Source: Onchocerca lupi (Eukaryota > Nematoda > Chromadorea > Rhabditida > Onchocercidae). Taken from it: DNA of 64,000 bases. Each line of letters starts with the position of its first letter. Position 1 is the stretch's first letter. Below are positions 37,001 through 47,804 of this stretch, piece by piece. The stretch is taken from assembly GCA_028564675.1 (NCBI GenBank), contig JAOVVO010000391.1, positions 1-64,000 of the forward strand, written 5' to 3'. Under the pieces are notes generated by a model that did not search any database, was not told the DNA's origin, and saw only the letters and a program-made list of their open reading frames with translations. The position numbers and the translations under genes are program-made.

Positions 37001-40000
37001 ACACGAATACGAGTTCAGAGTTAGTGCTGTCAACGAAAATGGACAAGGTCCACCACTTGTTGGTGACCAGTCAGTTATTGCGCGACTGCCATTCAATCCT
37101 CCCTCATCTCCTGGAAAACCTGAAGTAAGTTTTCCCAGAAAATTGGTTGATTTCAAGCGTAACATACTTTTTAAGAATTTTATAATTGAAGATACTTCCT
37201 GATTTCCTGAATTGATTTCCAGTTTTTTCCTTTATTTCAATTTGTGGATGAAAGACAATGCACGAAGCATATTTCAGAGTACAAATATAAACGAAGATTC
37301 TCTGACGTTGAATTGGACTCGTCCAAATTCCGATGGAGGTGGCCGCATCCGTGGTTATTTGGTTGAAAAGAGGGAAGTTGGTACAGATCTTTGGCAGAAA
37401 TGTAACTATAATCCAAATCCATCTACTTCTTGCATCGTGAATAATCTGATCGAAAATCGTGATTATGAATTTCGTGTATATGCTATTAATGATGCTGGGA
37501 ATTCCAAACCATCTATGAGGTATATTTTTGTCCATTATGAGGAATATTTTTTTTTTCAATTTAATTTGGTTGAAAATTTAGTCTAAAATACAAAAATTCT
37601 TGAAAAAATAAGTTAATAAATAAAATGAAAAACAATTACTTTATTGGAAATAACAATTACAGTTAAATTAATTTTAGTAGTTACTTCAGCTTTCAAATTC
37701 TGGAATTTATTTTTTCAGTGATGTTATCAAATACGTTCATTTGCCATCTGGCCAAGCACCAACAATTATTACTCCTCTTATCGATCTATACGGTGAACAA
37801 GGACGATCAGTGACATTAGAATGCGTGATAACTGGCAATCCACGACCTGAATATCGTTGGTACAGAGGCCTACGAGAGCTTACCGAAACTTCCAAATATA
37901 GCATCTCTGACAAGGATGATAAGCAGGTTTGATGTATTTATGAGTTCGACTCATAAAAAGTAATAAAATAGTCAATAATGGTTAGCTCAAATAGAAATAC
38001 TCAACATTCTTGAAGATTATTAAAGGCTTCTGTGATATTCACTGTTTTCATCTTTCACTATAAGATGCATTTTTTCAGGTATTAGTCATTAATGATTTGC
38101 ATGCGGATGATGCTGACGAGTACTCTTGCCGTGCGACGAACTCGAAAGGCACCAAATCAACACAAGCACAAATAGCTGTTTATTCTAAGCCGCGTGTATT
38201 CCTTCCACCGCGGTACCATGGGGGCTATGAAGCAAAGAAGGACGAAAACATAGAGTTCAAAGTACCGTTCAAGGCGATTCCGCAACCCACAGTAAAGTGG
38301 TTCAAAAATGTTGAACCAATCAGCGATTCTGATAAATATAAAATTACTACCGATGACAAGTAAATTTTCAACTCTTTGCTAGTCACTTTAAATTTTAATC
38401 AATATTAAAATTTGTAGTTTGTGCATATTAAATTTTTCGAATAATAAATTTTTAGGTTTACAACTTTGACAATCTCAAATGGTGCACGGCAAGATTTCGG
38501 ACAGTATCGAGTAGTAGTAGAAAATAGTATTGGTTCAGATTCTGCGACTATAAGTTTAACTGTTGCTGATAGACCGGATCCGCCACGATTTCCGATTGTC
38601 GAAAATGTTCTGGATGAAGCTGCTATTTTGTCATGGAAAACTCCGGAACTGGATGGAGGTGCTATGATCACCAAGTCTGTTTTTGGAATCCTTAGACTCA
38701 ATAAAATAAAATTCAACGATTTCATTAGATCAATAACGAAATAGATTTAAAAAATAATTTTCAAGAAACTTAATTAAATTTAAATCTTTAAAAAGAAAAT
38801 TTCATTTGAATCTTTAGCTATTTTATTGAGCGACGTGAAGCAACCGGCGGGCAGTGGGAGCAGTGTGCGAAATCACGTTATACGTATCTAACAGTAGAAG
38901 GCCTCAAACCTAAGCATACTTACGAATTTCGTATCATTGCCGAAAATAAATACGGACAGTCAAAACCTTGCGAACCAACTGCCCCTATTGCCATCCCTGA
39001 ACAACGTATTCGGAAAAAAGGTCACGATGGTAAGGATTTTTGTTTTGGATATGTTGGATAATAAATTTTTATTGAAATTTAATTTATTTGAAAATCTCGA
39101 TGGTGAAATCTTAATTAAAAATAATTAAAATTTTTATAGTTGACGATTTGGGCAAGATAATCCATGGGAAAGGACCAAAATCTGATAATTATGACGCTTA
39201 CGTTATCGATGTTTGGAAACAATATTATCCACAACCGGTAGAACCAAAACGAGAATCGGTGTATAATTATTATGACATTCTTGAAGAAATTGGGTCGTAA
39301 GTTTTCTTTTTATGTTCCTCAAGCAATTTCATCGATTAAATTCTGGAAAAATTCTTTCCAAAGAAAAGTGAGAAGTTTTATGAAAGCAGAAATTGTCTTT
39401 CGGGATTTACCTGAAAACTTTTGTCGTAGAAATATGAATAATATTTCCAGAGGTGCCTTTGGCTCTGTGCATCGTTGTGTTGAAAGAGCAACTGGCAATA
39501 CATTTGCTGCAAAATTTGTTAATACACCTCATGATATGGATAAGGATACAGTGCGCAAGGAAATTAATACCATGTCTGTCCTTAGACATCCAAAATTGAT
39601 AAACTTGCATGATGCTTTCGAAGATGATAAAGAAATGGTCATGATTTATGAATTGTAAGTTTTTTTTTTGCTCTTAATTGATTTCAGTATTAAAAGAATA
39701 TTCAGATATTACTGACCATCAGTCCTACACTTCATAAGTTTTCGGAATATTTTTGAACAAAATTCATAATTCATTAAGACAGAACTTTTTATAGTATGTC
39801 GGGTGGTGAATTGTTCGAGAAAATTTCCGATGAAAAGAATCGGATGTCGGAAACAGATGCAATTGATTACATTCGACAAGTATGTGAAGCGTTGTGTCAC
39901 ATGCATGAGATGAATTATGTGCATCTGGATCTGAAACCTGAGAATATCATGTTCATGACAAAGAAAAGTGACCAGTTAAAATTGATCGATTTTGGTTTGG

Positions 40001-42253
40001 CAGCGAAACTAGACCCCAAAGAAACTGTAAAAGTGACAACTGGTACGGCAGAATTTGCGGCACCGGAAGTAGTTGCCAATGAGCCGGTGGGATTCTACAC
40101 CGATATGTGGAGCGTTGGTGTACTTGCTTACATCCTGTAAATTTTTTTCAGTTTAACATATTTTAACCTCATCTGGAACGCTGAACGATCATTAAGCAAC
40201 CTTTCAGTAAGAAAAACATGGCCGAAAATTGAATTATATATTGATCTAAATCATCATTAAGCCTTCCTGATACTACATAGCTCTGATCGCTCTTATCAAT
40301 AAATCGTATCCTGTGTCTATTTGTATGCTGGTCAGTAGTTCGATTCAAATGTACAATACAAAATTCTGAAAATTTCAGTTTATCTGGTCTTTCACCATTC
40401 GGCGGAGAAACCGATGAAGAAACTCTTCGGAATGTAAAAAAATGCGACTGGAATATGGATGATTCTAGTTTTGCAAATATTTCTCAGGATGGGAAAGATT
40501 TCATCAAGAAGCTTTTACTGCTCGACCCAAAGTAATCTTTATTTCATGTCAAAAATCTAAGCTATCTTGAAACCGAGATAAGTAATAATATTTGAAGAAC
40601 TTCTCATTTGATGAATTACGATTAATTGCAGAAGTCGGATGACCGTACATGAAGCTTTGGAACATCCTTGGCTGACTGGGACTGCCAACAATATGCTGTC
40701 CCCACAAATACCCAATGAGCGTTATTATTCCATTCGTGACTCTGTTAGACAGAGATATGTAAGTACCAAGAAATTTATCAGATGTAATCTGCCAGTATTT
40801 AATCTTTATCCAGTATTTAGTTAGGGAGAAATTCAAACGTTTCATAATGATCAAATTTATATCAGGATGCTTGGCCAGAACCAAATCCACCTCTCGGACG
40901 AATTTCAAACTACAGCTCTCTCAAAAAGCATCGTCCAGCTGAATATCACATTCACGATACATGGTTCAACAGAGAAGAAGGCCAGCCACGATTTATCATC
41001 AAACCGTTCAATACAAGTTGTGATGAAGGTGGAAATGCTACATTCTCATGCAGGTATTGTGACAGTTTGATATTCGAAATGATATAAATTTTAAAATAAT
41101 TTTCACCTCAAGTTGAATTTGTTAAATCTTTTACAAGTAAAGAACCTGTTACAGGGTTATTGCTTCGTCACCACCCATAGTGACCTGGCACAAGGATGCG
41201 GATGAATTGAGGCAAAGTACCAAATATATGAAGAAATACGCAGATAATAATTACATGATAACGATAAATAGGGTTAAACTAGAAGATGCTGGTGAATATA
41301 CTGTAAGGGCAAAGAATTCATATGGTTCCAAAGAAGAAGTTGCATTCCTGAAAGTGACTGGTTGGTCTAAATTAAAAAGTTCGAATTTTAATTCAGCAGG
41401 AAAGTTCGGAACTTTTTGTACACTTAAATTTTTATCGGCTTTCTGAACAAGATTTCTTTTCTTTTGAAAATCAAATGTATTGCTTTTCATTATAAACCTT
41501 AAAATGAAACTTTTTTTTTTATTTTTTAGAATCAGCTAGAAGGCAAAGCACTTTGAGGGCCTCAGAATTTGCAAAACGAGCTTATGTTACGCGGGAACCT
41601 GAACCATTTAAAGAACGTCAGAGTGCTCCAAAATTCACTTTCCATCTTCGGTCACGTCTCATTCAGAAGAATCATCCATGTAAATTGATTTGCAATGTGC
41701 AAGGCAATCCAATTCCTAAGGTAATTTTATTCGTATTTGAAATCTTTGTTTTGAAAAAGATACTAATACGCAATTTTTTTGAAACAATGTTAAGTAATAG
41801 TTATGAAACTGAAAATCAATTTTTTCTTGTTTTTTTAATTTTGAATTTGAATATTTATATAGGTCGAATGGATCAAAGATGGTTCACCAATTGATCCGGA
41901 TAGAGCACATTTAACCTATCGAAGCGGTGTTTGTACAATGGAATTATTTAGTTCTCGTGTAGATGATGCGGGTACTTATCGTTGTGAGGCAACTAATAGT
42001 TTGGGAACAGATTATACTGAATGTACTGTTAATGTGCAAGGTAATAGCATTTAACTTACCTAGAATCTAAGAAATCGTTTCAATCTAATACATGGCATTC
42101 GATCGATCTTTCCACAAACACATGAATTGTAACAATTCCATTTCTGGTATCAGTACAACCAAATCTTAAACTTTTAAGAAATCAGTCCCACTTAAATAAT
42201 TAATAGTAAAGTGGTTGAGAATTCCGAAGCATCGAAATCTTGCCATTTTATAA

Positions 42254-42289
<36 letters not shown>

Positions 42290-44126
42290 GCAGAAGCGAT
42301 GAATCAATACCGGTAAAACCACTTCGTACAAAACGGACTTATAACACACTCAGTGTAGGAAATGTCGAACGTTCACAGTCTAGTGCCGATGTTTTATTGG
42401 AGCATAATACGAAGCTATTAACAGCAAAATCTCAGGATGATTCAACTGCAAAACATGATGACAAATTGCCCACTTTCACGTCAAAATTGTCGGACATTAC
42501 TCTAGACGAGGGTGAACCAGCTGAATTTTCTTGTGTGGTTAGTACAGCTTTTTTAAATCTCAAGAATCTGGAAAAATTAATCCTTGAAAATGTTATGAAA
42601 GGCTTTGCAGGTAACCGGGGATCCGGAACCGCTTATCGAATGGCTCCACAATGGTGAACGCATCATTGGTGATTCTCGTCTAGAAATTTCTTTTGTCTCG
42701 GGTCGAGCTTCATTAACAATCAGACATATTGATAAACAAGACGTGGGAGAATATTGTTGTAAGGCTAGTAATTCAGCAGGCTCGGAAACAAGTAAAGCAG
42801 ATCTTGTAATTAAAAAGTGAGTTTTGGATAGCATTTTTTTGTTCCTAGACAATTCCAAGGATTCAAAGATAAAGTACTTATTTTCCATGATGAGTACATA
42901 GAATACACTGGTGAAGATAGAAAACTGTAGAAGGCACAGTTTGCATGAGAACTGAGGTTCCAGTAACTCACTGTAAAAACTTGATGCAGTATCATTCCAA
43001 ATCGGAAATCGCTTGTTTTTAGAAGCACTACGGGAATGGATAACGCTGCAGATGAGCCGCTGACAAACGGCGAATTCACTGTCAAAGAAGATGCACAGCA
43101 GCAAAAAACGGCAGACGAGACAATTCTAAACGGTGATTTGACGACCAGCACGGGTGAAGAGACCTCAGAAAAAAATGATGAATTCCGAATAATTCGACAC
43201 CTTGGAGGCGTTCAAGTTGCTTCTGGCTCAACAGCTATTTTCTCAGTATTGACTTCCGGAGAAGTGGATGAGGTTCATGAAAAATTCTAATTTAACCGAT
43301 AAAGTTTTATGAATTCTTTGGCGCGTCTCCTGACGATCACTGGATTTGTATTAAGGAATAATTTTTTAGACTGCTCCAATTTTTGTTTAATTGCTTCAAA
43401 TTTTAGGTAATATGGCTAAAAAATGGCAAAGAAATCCAATCAAACGAAAATATGACAACAAGAGTAAGCGATAATGAATATCAGCTTGAGTTCTCTAGGG
43501 TGTCCTTTGACGATCACGGCATTTATCAAATCAACTTCTCGCGTGATGGCAAAACGTTTTCGTCAGTTGCGTCACTTGTTGTGCTTGGTTAGTATTATCA
43601 TGACTAAAAATTGGAGTGTTGCTCGGGGCTTTGCTAGTACATGTTTAATAATGTAACACTTATTTTTATAGATTTAATGATACCGTAATTGTTTAAATTC
43701 TACTTCAGACAAACAAAATGAACCTCTTATTAGTAAGCTTCCACAATCTGTGACGGCCAAATCTTCAACATCTTGCAAATTCGTTCTTGAAATGGAGAAT
43801 GCTGAAGGATTGACAGTGCAGTGGTTCAAAGGATCCAATAAATTAGAAAAATCTGACCGTATCAAATCAGTTAAATCTGGAAATGCTTTCAGATTAGATT
43901 TCAAGGTTAGATTTAGTACCTGTTAAATTTCTTTTTTATTTGAAGAATATATAATGGTTTGTTTAAAAACTAAACTTCGGGCAGAAGGAATTGAAAAATT
44001 TAACTTATTTTTCCTCTGGAACTTCAGGATGTCCAACTTGACGATGAAGGCATTTATGTGGTAAAAGTAATCAAGGATAAGAAAGCGATATGTAAATACG
44101 CAGCTGCTTTACTGGTCGAAAAATAA
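5665..44126 (+). CDS. unc-22: Twitchin (UNC-22), giant muscle Ig/Fn3 protein kinase, complete
   Basis: Twitchin is a giant intracellular protein of the titin family. It sits in the A-band of body-wall muscle and regulates actomyosin contraction and relaxation; loss causes twitching in C. elegans. I assembled 73 exons, each with GT and AG borders, and the frame stays open from ATG 5665 to TAA 44124-44126. The total is 20,313 nt, about 6,770 residues, close to the C. elegans length of roughly 6,840. Module order: Ig1-Ig2, charged linker, Ig3-Ig8, then mainly Fn3-Fn3-Ig repeats (31 Fn3 in all), a Ser/Thr kinase at about residues 5841-6096, and five C-terminal Ig domains (29 Ig in all). Exon coordinates are given in the block entries. 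Introns run from under 100 bp to 2.7 kb. A bacterial pseudogene sits in intron 4. Family assignment is certain; a few small exon borders could differ. Confidence 0.98.
7180..7269. repeat. 45-bp tandem duplication in twitchin intron 1
   Basis: Unit 7180-7224 is repeated at 7225-7269 with only three differences (for example TTCTTGACAC against TTCCTGACAC). The high identity suggests a fairly recent tandem duplication. No function is apparent. Confidence 0.9.
10152..10592 (-). pseudogene. Decayed bacterial (Wolbachia-like) DNA-3-methyladenine glycosylase in twitchin intron 4
   Basis: Read from ATG at 10592 downwards, the minus strand encodes the AAG/MPG-type 3-methyladenine DNA glycosylase fold, a base excision repair enzyme that removes alkylated purines. 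Recognisable blocks are FYEQPTLIVAGELLGKTLKF, FSGIITEVEVYIG (the second Glu matches the family's catalytic Glu), DPACHAAQGYTNRTS and GFPAAVLI. The frame is stopped by TGA at 10299-10301 after 97 codons, probably an Arg CGA changed to TGA. Homology continues in the same frame (GLKLIKPLEVN, LNITKEYNK, YESHLKP) to another TGA at 10152-10154. The family is usually about 180-200 residues, so the 3' end is missing. Other drift: YGINYC where the family has YGMYYC, and MLVMPGF for MFGMPGF. The sequence resembles Wolbachia homologues as I remember them; no nematode function is expected. It lies antisense inside an intron of a muscle gene. Confidence 0.85.
10599..10634. repeat. Perfect 17-bp inverted repeat beside the glycosylase pseudogene
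   Basis: Arm 10599-10615 (ATTATAAGTTACTTGTA) pairs perfectly with 10618-10634 around an AA loop. It begins only 6 nt upstream of the pseudogene start codon on the minus strand. It may be a bacterial hairpin that came in with the glycosylase fragment, or a feature of the integration junction. Confidence 0.9.
10735..13296 (+). other. unc-22: Twitchin exons 5-9: charged Ser/Thr-rich linker
   Basis: Exons: 10735-10908, 11203-11645, 12206-12367, 12578-12628, 13158-13296. This is low-complexity, Lys/Ser/Glu-rich sequence with tandem KSREGTPRKS-type repeats (KSREGTPRKSLKSREGTPRK and SRTVTP), an acidic ISESISELPS motif, and EILDKPSTPLR before Ig3. The same motifs occur in C. elegans twitchin. The Thr-Pro and Ser-Pro sites look like proline-directed phosphorylation targets (inference). 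Exon 8 is only 51 nt. In C. elegans I recall an extra Ig domain within this linker; none is visible in these exons or introns. Confidence 0.85.
14524..14590. repeat. Dispersed intronic duplicate, copy 1 (copy 2 at 16105-16172)
   Basis: This 67-nt segment at the end of intron 13, reaching the exon 14 acceptor region, is closely repeated at 16105-16172 in intron 15. There are a handful of substitutions and one single-base indel. Both copies carry a pyrimidine tract and an AG followed by CCAACTTTT, so copy 2 looks like a displaced 3' splice-site region. Confidence 0.9.
16105..16172. repeat. Dispersed intronic duplicate, copy 2
   Basis: Second copy of 14524-14590, lying in the exon-free 2.3-kb intron 15. 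The acceptor-like TTTATTTAG is preserved, but the sequence after it turns into a T-run and I see no exon there. This fits a partial segmental duplication that did not carry a usable exon. Confidence 0.9.
19686..27621 (+). other. unc-22: Twitchin exons 21-44: Fn3-Fn3-Ig super-repeats, intron-rich half
   Basis: Exons: 19686-19797, 19906-20220, 20301-20485, 20593-20797, 20903-21026, 21257-21501, 21619-21747, 21854-22005, 22098-22262, 22498-22765, 22926-23008, 23117-23336, 23466-23617, 23835-23985, 24084-24280, 24394-24633, 24739-24880, 25092-25287, 25417-25606, 25799-26127, 26256-26416, 26557-26841, 27024-27187, 27471-27621. They encode Fn3 pairs separated by single Ig domains. Typical Fn3 signatures are LEWKPPEDDGG and YQFRVKAVN, and the second Fn3 of each pair carries DWDKDHVDL. 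Ig domains begin with blocks such as LAPKIDRSTLKS. Most introns are about 80-250 bp. Exon 36 has two in-frame candidate acceptors, at 24360 and 24393; I prefer the latter because it keeps the YQFRVRAVN strand intact. Confidence 0.93.
27803..32976 (+). other. unc-22: Twitchin exon 45: 5.2-kb exon with 17 Ig/Fn3 modules
   Basis: A single uninterrupted exon of 5,174 nt (about 1,725 residues). It contains most of one Fn3, then Ig-Fn3-Fn3 units (Ig starts at KIDRTAIEE, KIDRSNLNE, KINLAGLFD, PEIISQTRKF and PVFDIDINGKEF), three consecutive Fn3 domains (PSTPEVTGYG and PRVGKITKNS among them), and the start of a further Ig (PCLDLSDVKD). Upstream and downstream modules are split by many introns, so this block stands out. 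The acceptor AG ends at 27802 and the donor follows GAA at 32976; the exon's reading would otherwise continue into the intron until a stop near 33126. Confidence 0.95.
33149..39029 (+). other. unc-22: Twitchin exons 46-58: modules before the kinase
   Basis: Exons: 33149-33569, 33697-33881, 34049-34231, 34358-34525, 34974-36030, 36144-36332, 36424-36788, 36876-37124, 37278-37519, 37719-37926, 38079-38359, 38456-38674, 38818-39029. Module order: end of Ig, Fn3, Fn3, Ig, three Fn3 (exon 50, 1,057 nt), Ig, Ig (PPVIEKG), Fn3, Fn3, Ig (APTIITPLIDLYG), Ig (KPRVFLPPRYHGG) and the last Fn3 (PPRFPIVENVLDEAAILSW). This Fn3 directly precedes the kinase linker, as in C. elegans twitchin. The regular Fn3-Fn3-Ig rhythm breaks down here, which matches the family. 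Confidence 0.93.
39140..40758 (+). other. unc-22: Twitchin exons 59-63: Ser/Thr kinase domain
   Basis: Exons: 39140-39296, 39451-39654, 39795-40136, 40379-40531, 40632-40758. A complete MLCK/titin-like kinase spans about residues 5841-6096. The glycine loop is GSGAFG (5847-5852), the ATP-binding Lys lies in FAAKFV (about 5869), and the catalytic loop is VHLDLKPEN with Asp about 5961. It uses HLD in place of HRD, as MLCK and C. elegans twitchin do. The metal-binding DFG is at about 5981-5983, followed by TGTAEFAAPEV and the C-lobe MTVHEALEHPWL. All catalytic residues are present, so the kinase should be active. In this family it is held off by its C-terminal tail, and mechanical pulling is thought to release it. 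Confidence 0.96.
40866..44126 (+). other. unc-22: Twitchin exons 64-73: autoregulatory tail and five C-terminal Ig domains
   Basis: Exons: 40866-41053, 41155-41360, 41530-41720, 41863-42040, 42290-42537, 42611-42816, 43023-43272, 43407-43587, 43709-43905, 44028-44126. The inhibitory tail DAWPEPNPPLGRISNYSSL is conserved with C. elegans. Five Ig domains follow: PRFIIKPFN, APKFTFHLRSRLIQKNHPCK, LPTFTSKLSDITLDEGE, FRIIRHLGGVQVASG and EPLISKLPQSVTAKS. Charged linkers sit between Ig domains 2-3 and 3-4. The last residues before TAA are AALLVEK. The acceptor of exon 68 is preceded by an exceptional run of 29 T. Confidence 0.94.
42258..42286 (+). repeat. 29-nt T homopolymer at a twitchin 3' splice site
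   Basis: An uninterrupted run of T ends three bases before the exon 68 acceptor AAG (42287-42289). It acts as the polypyrimidine tract of this intron. Its length is probably variable between individuals and hard to sequence exactly. Confidence 0.9.
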
Positions 44127-45895
44127 CTAATTATATTGTTAACGACAATTATTATAAGTCGATGTTATGTGTTAACATTTAAGCCGAACGCACCTTCTTT
44201 TCATCAATTCATGCCGATTAAAATTGTGATTTATTATTTATGTCACTGTACATAAATGTCGCATAAAATTCCTTTATTGCATTTCTCTATGCTCAACATT
44301 AACATATTCAGCTTGTTGATGATTTACTCATCAGATTTTTTGGATTTCAATTTTCTTGGTAGTGGGCTCAAGATTTTTAAGGCCCTTGAAAAACCATAGA
44401 AAAAAATGGCTTTCGGAGCAACGATTCATTCTGTGATAATAAGGATTAATCCGCATGAAATGATACCAGAATTACATAAAGATACGAGAGAAATTGACTA
44501 AAATAAAAGTTTAATTATACTACCTGTCCAGTTCCCGTTAATCTTTCGTAATATGCGCTTCATGCCAATAATCACGGCCCAAAATTCAGCTTGTCACCAT
44601 CCATAAAACCAATGAAACTTCAAATTAAGCGAACTTGGAAGTAATGAGTTCGACCTCCGAACTTATGTTAGGATGCCAGACAAAACTAGAATACTTGTCC
44701 GAATTTCAGGATAAATACTTCACAATTCACACATACAGGGGAAGTATTGATGAAGAAATAAACCAGCTACAATGAGAAGAAGCTACACCACAACAATCAG
44801 AGATTCTGGAGTTCACTTGAAATTCTATTAACCACTGTTATAAAAAGAGTTTGAGAAGACTGGAACAAATCACTGTGCAAGTGAAAAGAAGCTTCATTAT
44901 TAGAGAATATCTAATGAACGGTGTATTCTTCGCGTCTGAATAAAATCTCACGAATTTGTCTTCTTTAAATGAACAGAACCAAAGATATGCATTATAGGTT
45001 ATATTATACAAAAACAAATGAAAATAATTTATATGCATGTACACTATATCCACTTCAATACAAAATAAAACAATGAGAATGTGGGAACTTTCAAAATTTT
45101 ACAAAATAGTATTAATCCTCCTTATTGAATTGGGAAAACAATTAATTTAATTTTCATTCACAGTATATTTATTGTATTTCTATATAAATTATCAGTGAAA
45201 GCATATGGAACGAAGCACAGAAGCGGTTCTCAGTTAAAACCCAAGAATTGCATACAGCAAAAAATTTCAATTTTATCACAAGAGCATATGAACTTTACTA
45301 TATTTTTCTAGTGTCATCCAATGAATATATTATACAAATGAATGATATCTGCGTCAGATAAAAAATGAACAAAAAATAAAAATTTCTTTCCACAAATGAA
45401 TGACAATCGAGCTAGATTAGCAGGAGCTAAAAAAAAGAAAAAAACGAAATTGAAAAATACTGACACAAATCTTAATTGAAGAAAATTTGAAATTTGGGAT
45501 AAGTGATTTAAGCAAATGCATTCCAGTAAAATATCCTAAAATGTAGGAACAGCTTTAATCTGAATTTCGAGATGACCCAAAAATGAATTACCTGATGAAG
45601 AGGACTTCAAGAAACAGGAATTTTAGCAATACCGAATGACACAAACTACAAATCCATCTCATTTATTTGATAAGCTCCCAAAATTTAAAGTCCATGAAGT
45701 TAGTAAAAGAGATTTAATATCACTTGGGTGTTCCAGAATCGCGATTTCTAATGATGAATCATTAATAAAAAAGCAAATGCGTAGTGTAAAGAGGAAGTCA
45801 GAAGAGATGATAGTGTTTGCTAGTACAAATTAGCAAAATCCACACAAAGAACTGATTGATTTTACTGCGAAAACGATCTGCAAATGGGCCATAAA
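44127..45895. other. Convergent intergenic region between twitchin and arl-8
   Basis: This holds the 3' ends of two converging genes. An AATAAA at 44502-44507 on the plus strand could serve twitchin, although its 3' UTR would then be about 380 nt. On the minus strand an AATAAA (complement of 45662-45667) could serve arl-8. A 65-codon frame at 45636-45833 has no homology I recognise. No RNA gene is evident. Confidence 0.5.
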
Positions 45896-47804
45896 TTATC
45901 TTTCACTTTTCGAATGCTGAATTAACCACTGCAACGTTATATCTGAAGAGATGAGTAGTTACATTACACATAAATGATTAAATCAAGCATTATATAACTT
46001 TTCATTTTGTGTCCCTCAATATCATAGAAGTAAAACGAAATCAGAAAAATTAAAATAGCCTTTGTATAAATACATCTTATTGTGTGAAAATTTAAATACA
46101 AAAAGAACCTATGTTGTCCTTTTCCTTGCAAGATATCGAATAGCAACAGATTTCTCTGTTTTGGATTGCTGACAAATTCCTGAAAGTAACAATTGAGCAA
46201 TGAAGTAATTCAAACCGTGTAAAAGTGATTTTATGCATCTATCACTCACTGAATAATGTAGTAATAAGAAATTCATGGAAATTCTTAATTTTCTTTAATA
46301 TGTTTAACAATTAGGACTTACATCCGTTCAATAAGTTGCCGTTCATCAAGGGCACCAGGAAGGTCTTTTTTGTTTGCCAGTACAAGCACTGGGATGGAAT
46401 CAAGCTGTGGCTTATCTAGAAGCTGGCTTAATTCATTCCTGGAAGCCTCCAGTTTATCTTCATCAGCAGCATCGACCATAAAAATAATCGCATTGACACC
46501 TCGACAATACCTTTCCCACATAGAACGAAACCGAGGTTGTCCACCAATGTCCCATAACTTAAAACCATGTTAACGTATTACTGTGCTATAACAGTCTACG
46601 TAATAATCAGCAAATATAAAATAACTTAGATTAACAGTTGAATTGGGGTAGCCAAATCAAAAACTGATCAGTCACATCTCTTAAATACCGCTTTATATTA
46701 TCAAAATTAAATAACTGTCATGAATGTTTAGTAGATTTGCCATTAACGGTATACTGAGAAATTATTCAAACAAAGCAAACAGAATACTAAACTGTTTCAA
46801 GAAAGAAAAAATAAACCACGGAGAAATCTAAATGAGAATATAATCATGTAAAATAATATTCAACTGACTGGAAAAGAAAATGAACATCAGAATAGTTAAG
46901 GAGTCTGTATCGAAGAGAATTGCCTCTGATTGAGAGAATAATAGAAAAATGAGAAAAAAAAGATTACTAATCTTACATGAGCAGATATATTTCTTATGAA
47001 ACAGTGAAAAAAATTCGAAGACAACGTAAGAGGGAATTCGTAAAAGTTTCTTAGCATAACAAACACTTCATTTGTGGAACTTGATGTGTTAATTGAGCCT
47101 AATCAACTCTAATGTGCTAGTACCAACTGAGAAGAAACTAGCAATAAATTGACATCATGAATTAGAAGCCTAAATGTTCAATAATGAACTCAACCCATGA
47201 TTATGCTGGTTTTCCAGTGAGAAGAAAAAAATTTTATGAAATCGGTAAATTGAACATGTAAATCTCATGAAATAAATTTTATAGCAGCTACTTTGATTTA
47301 TAGCGCTACCACTTTTCCTAGAATTCCTAAGAATTTGGTTTTTTAATATATCGTGCCCAAATACTATATTATGAGATCTAAAATGAAGCGCAGCATTTCA
47401 AATTGTAACCTCATTAATCAGTAGTTGTTATTAATACTATCCGTCGTTATATTGATTTTTAGAAAGCTACCAACCTTACCTTAATTGTAACATTTCCTTT
47501 CGTGATTTTACGCATATTGAATCCGACCGTTGGAATCATGTCTTCAGTGAACTGACCACTCTAAAATTCAGCCTTTTGCAATGAGAAATAAATGAACTGG
47601 ATTAAAGTTTGACACAAATTAGAATCAGATTATGTTTACTTAAATATGTCGAATTTCAAATATAGTGAATCTGACTAGTACCGCAATAACATTAACAAAA
47701 GTGGTTTTCCCAGAATTCTGCAGTCCAACAAGAGTTAATTCCATCTCTTCCTTCCAGAATAAACTCCGGATCCAATCCAAAACACGATTTATCATCGCCA
47801 ACAT
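45896..47804 (-). CDS. arl-8: ARL-8, ADP-ribosylation-factor-like small GTPase
   Basis: Arl8 GTPases sit on lysosomes and synaptic vesicle precursors, recruit kinesin through effectors, and promote late endosome-lysosome fusion and axonal transport. Five minus-strand exons: 47682-47804, 47480-47560, 46322-46557, 46109-46179, 45896-45942. Together they encode 185 residues, the usual Arl8 length. The start MLAMINRVLDWIRSLFWKEE forms the amphipathic helix typical of Arl8; there is no Gly2 myristoylation site, and Arl8 is instead N-acetylated. GTP-binding motifs: GLQNSGKT (27-34), the switch I Thr in IPTVGFN (52), WDIGGQ (70-75), NKKD (130-133) and SCK near the end. Sequence identity to C. elegans ARL-8 is very high; small changes include ANKKD for GNKKD and a terminal SKSER. 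The gene converges on twitchin. Confidence 0.98.

Noticed and set aside
42577..43151. Minus-strand frames of 113-175 codons over twitchin exons 69-70
   Set aside because: Antisense shadows; the plus strand encodes conserved Ig domains here.
45636..45833. 65-codon plus-strand frame 3' of arl-8
   Set aside because: No homology recognised, no splice partners, lies in the convergent 3' region.
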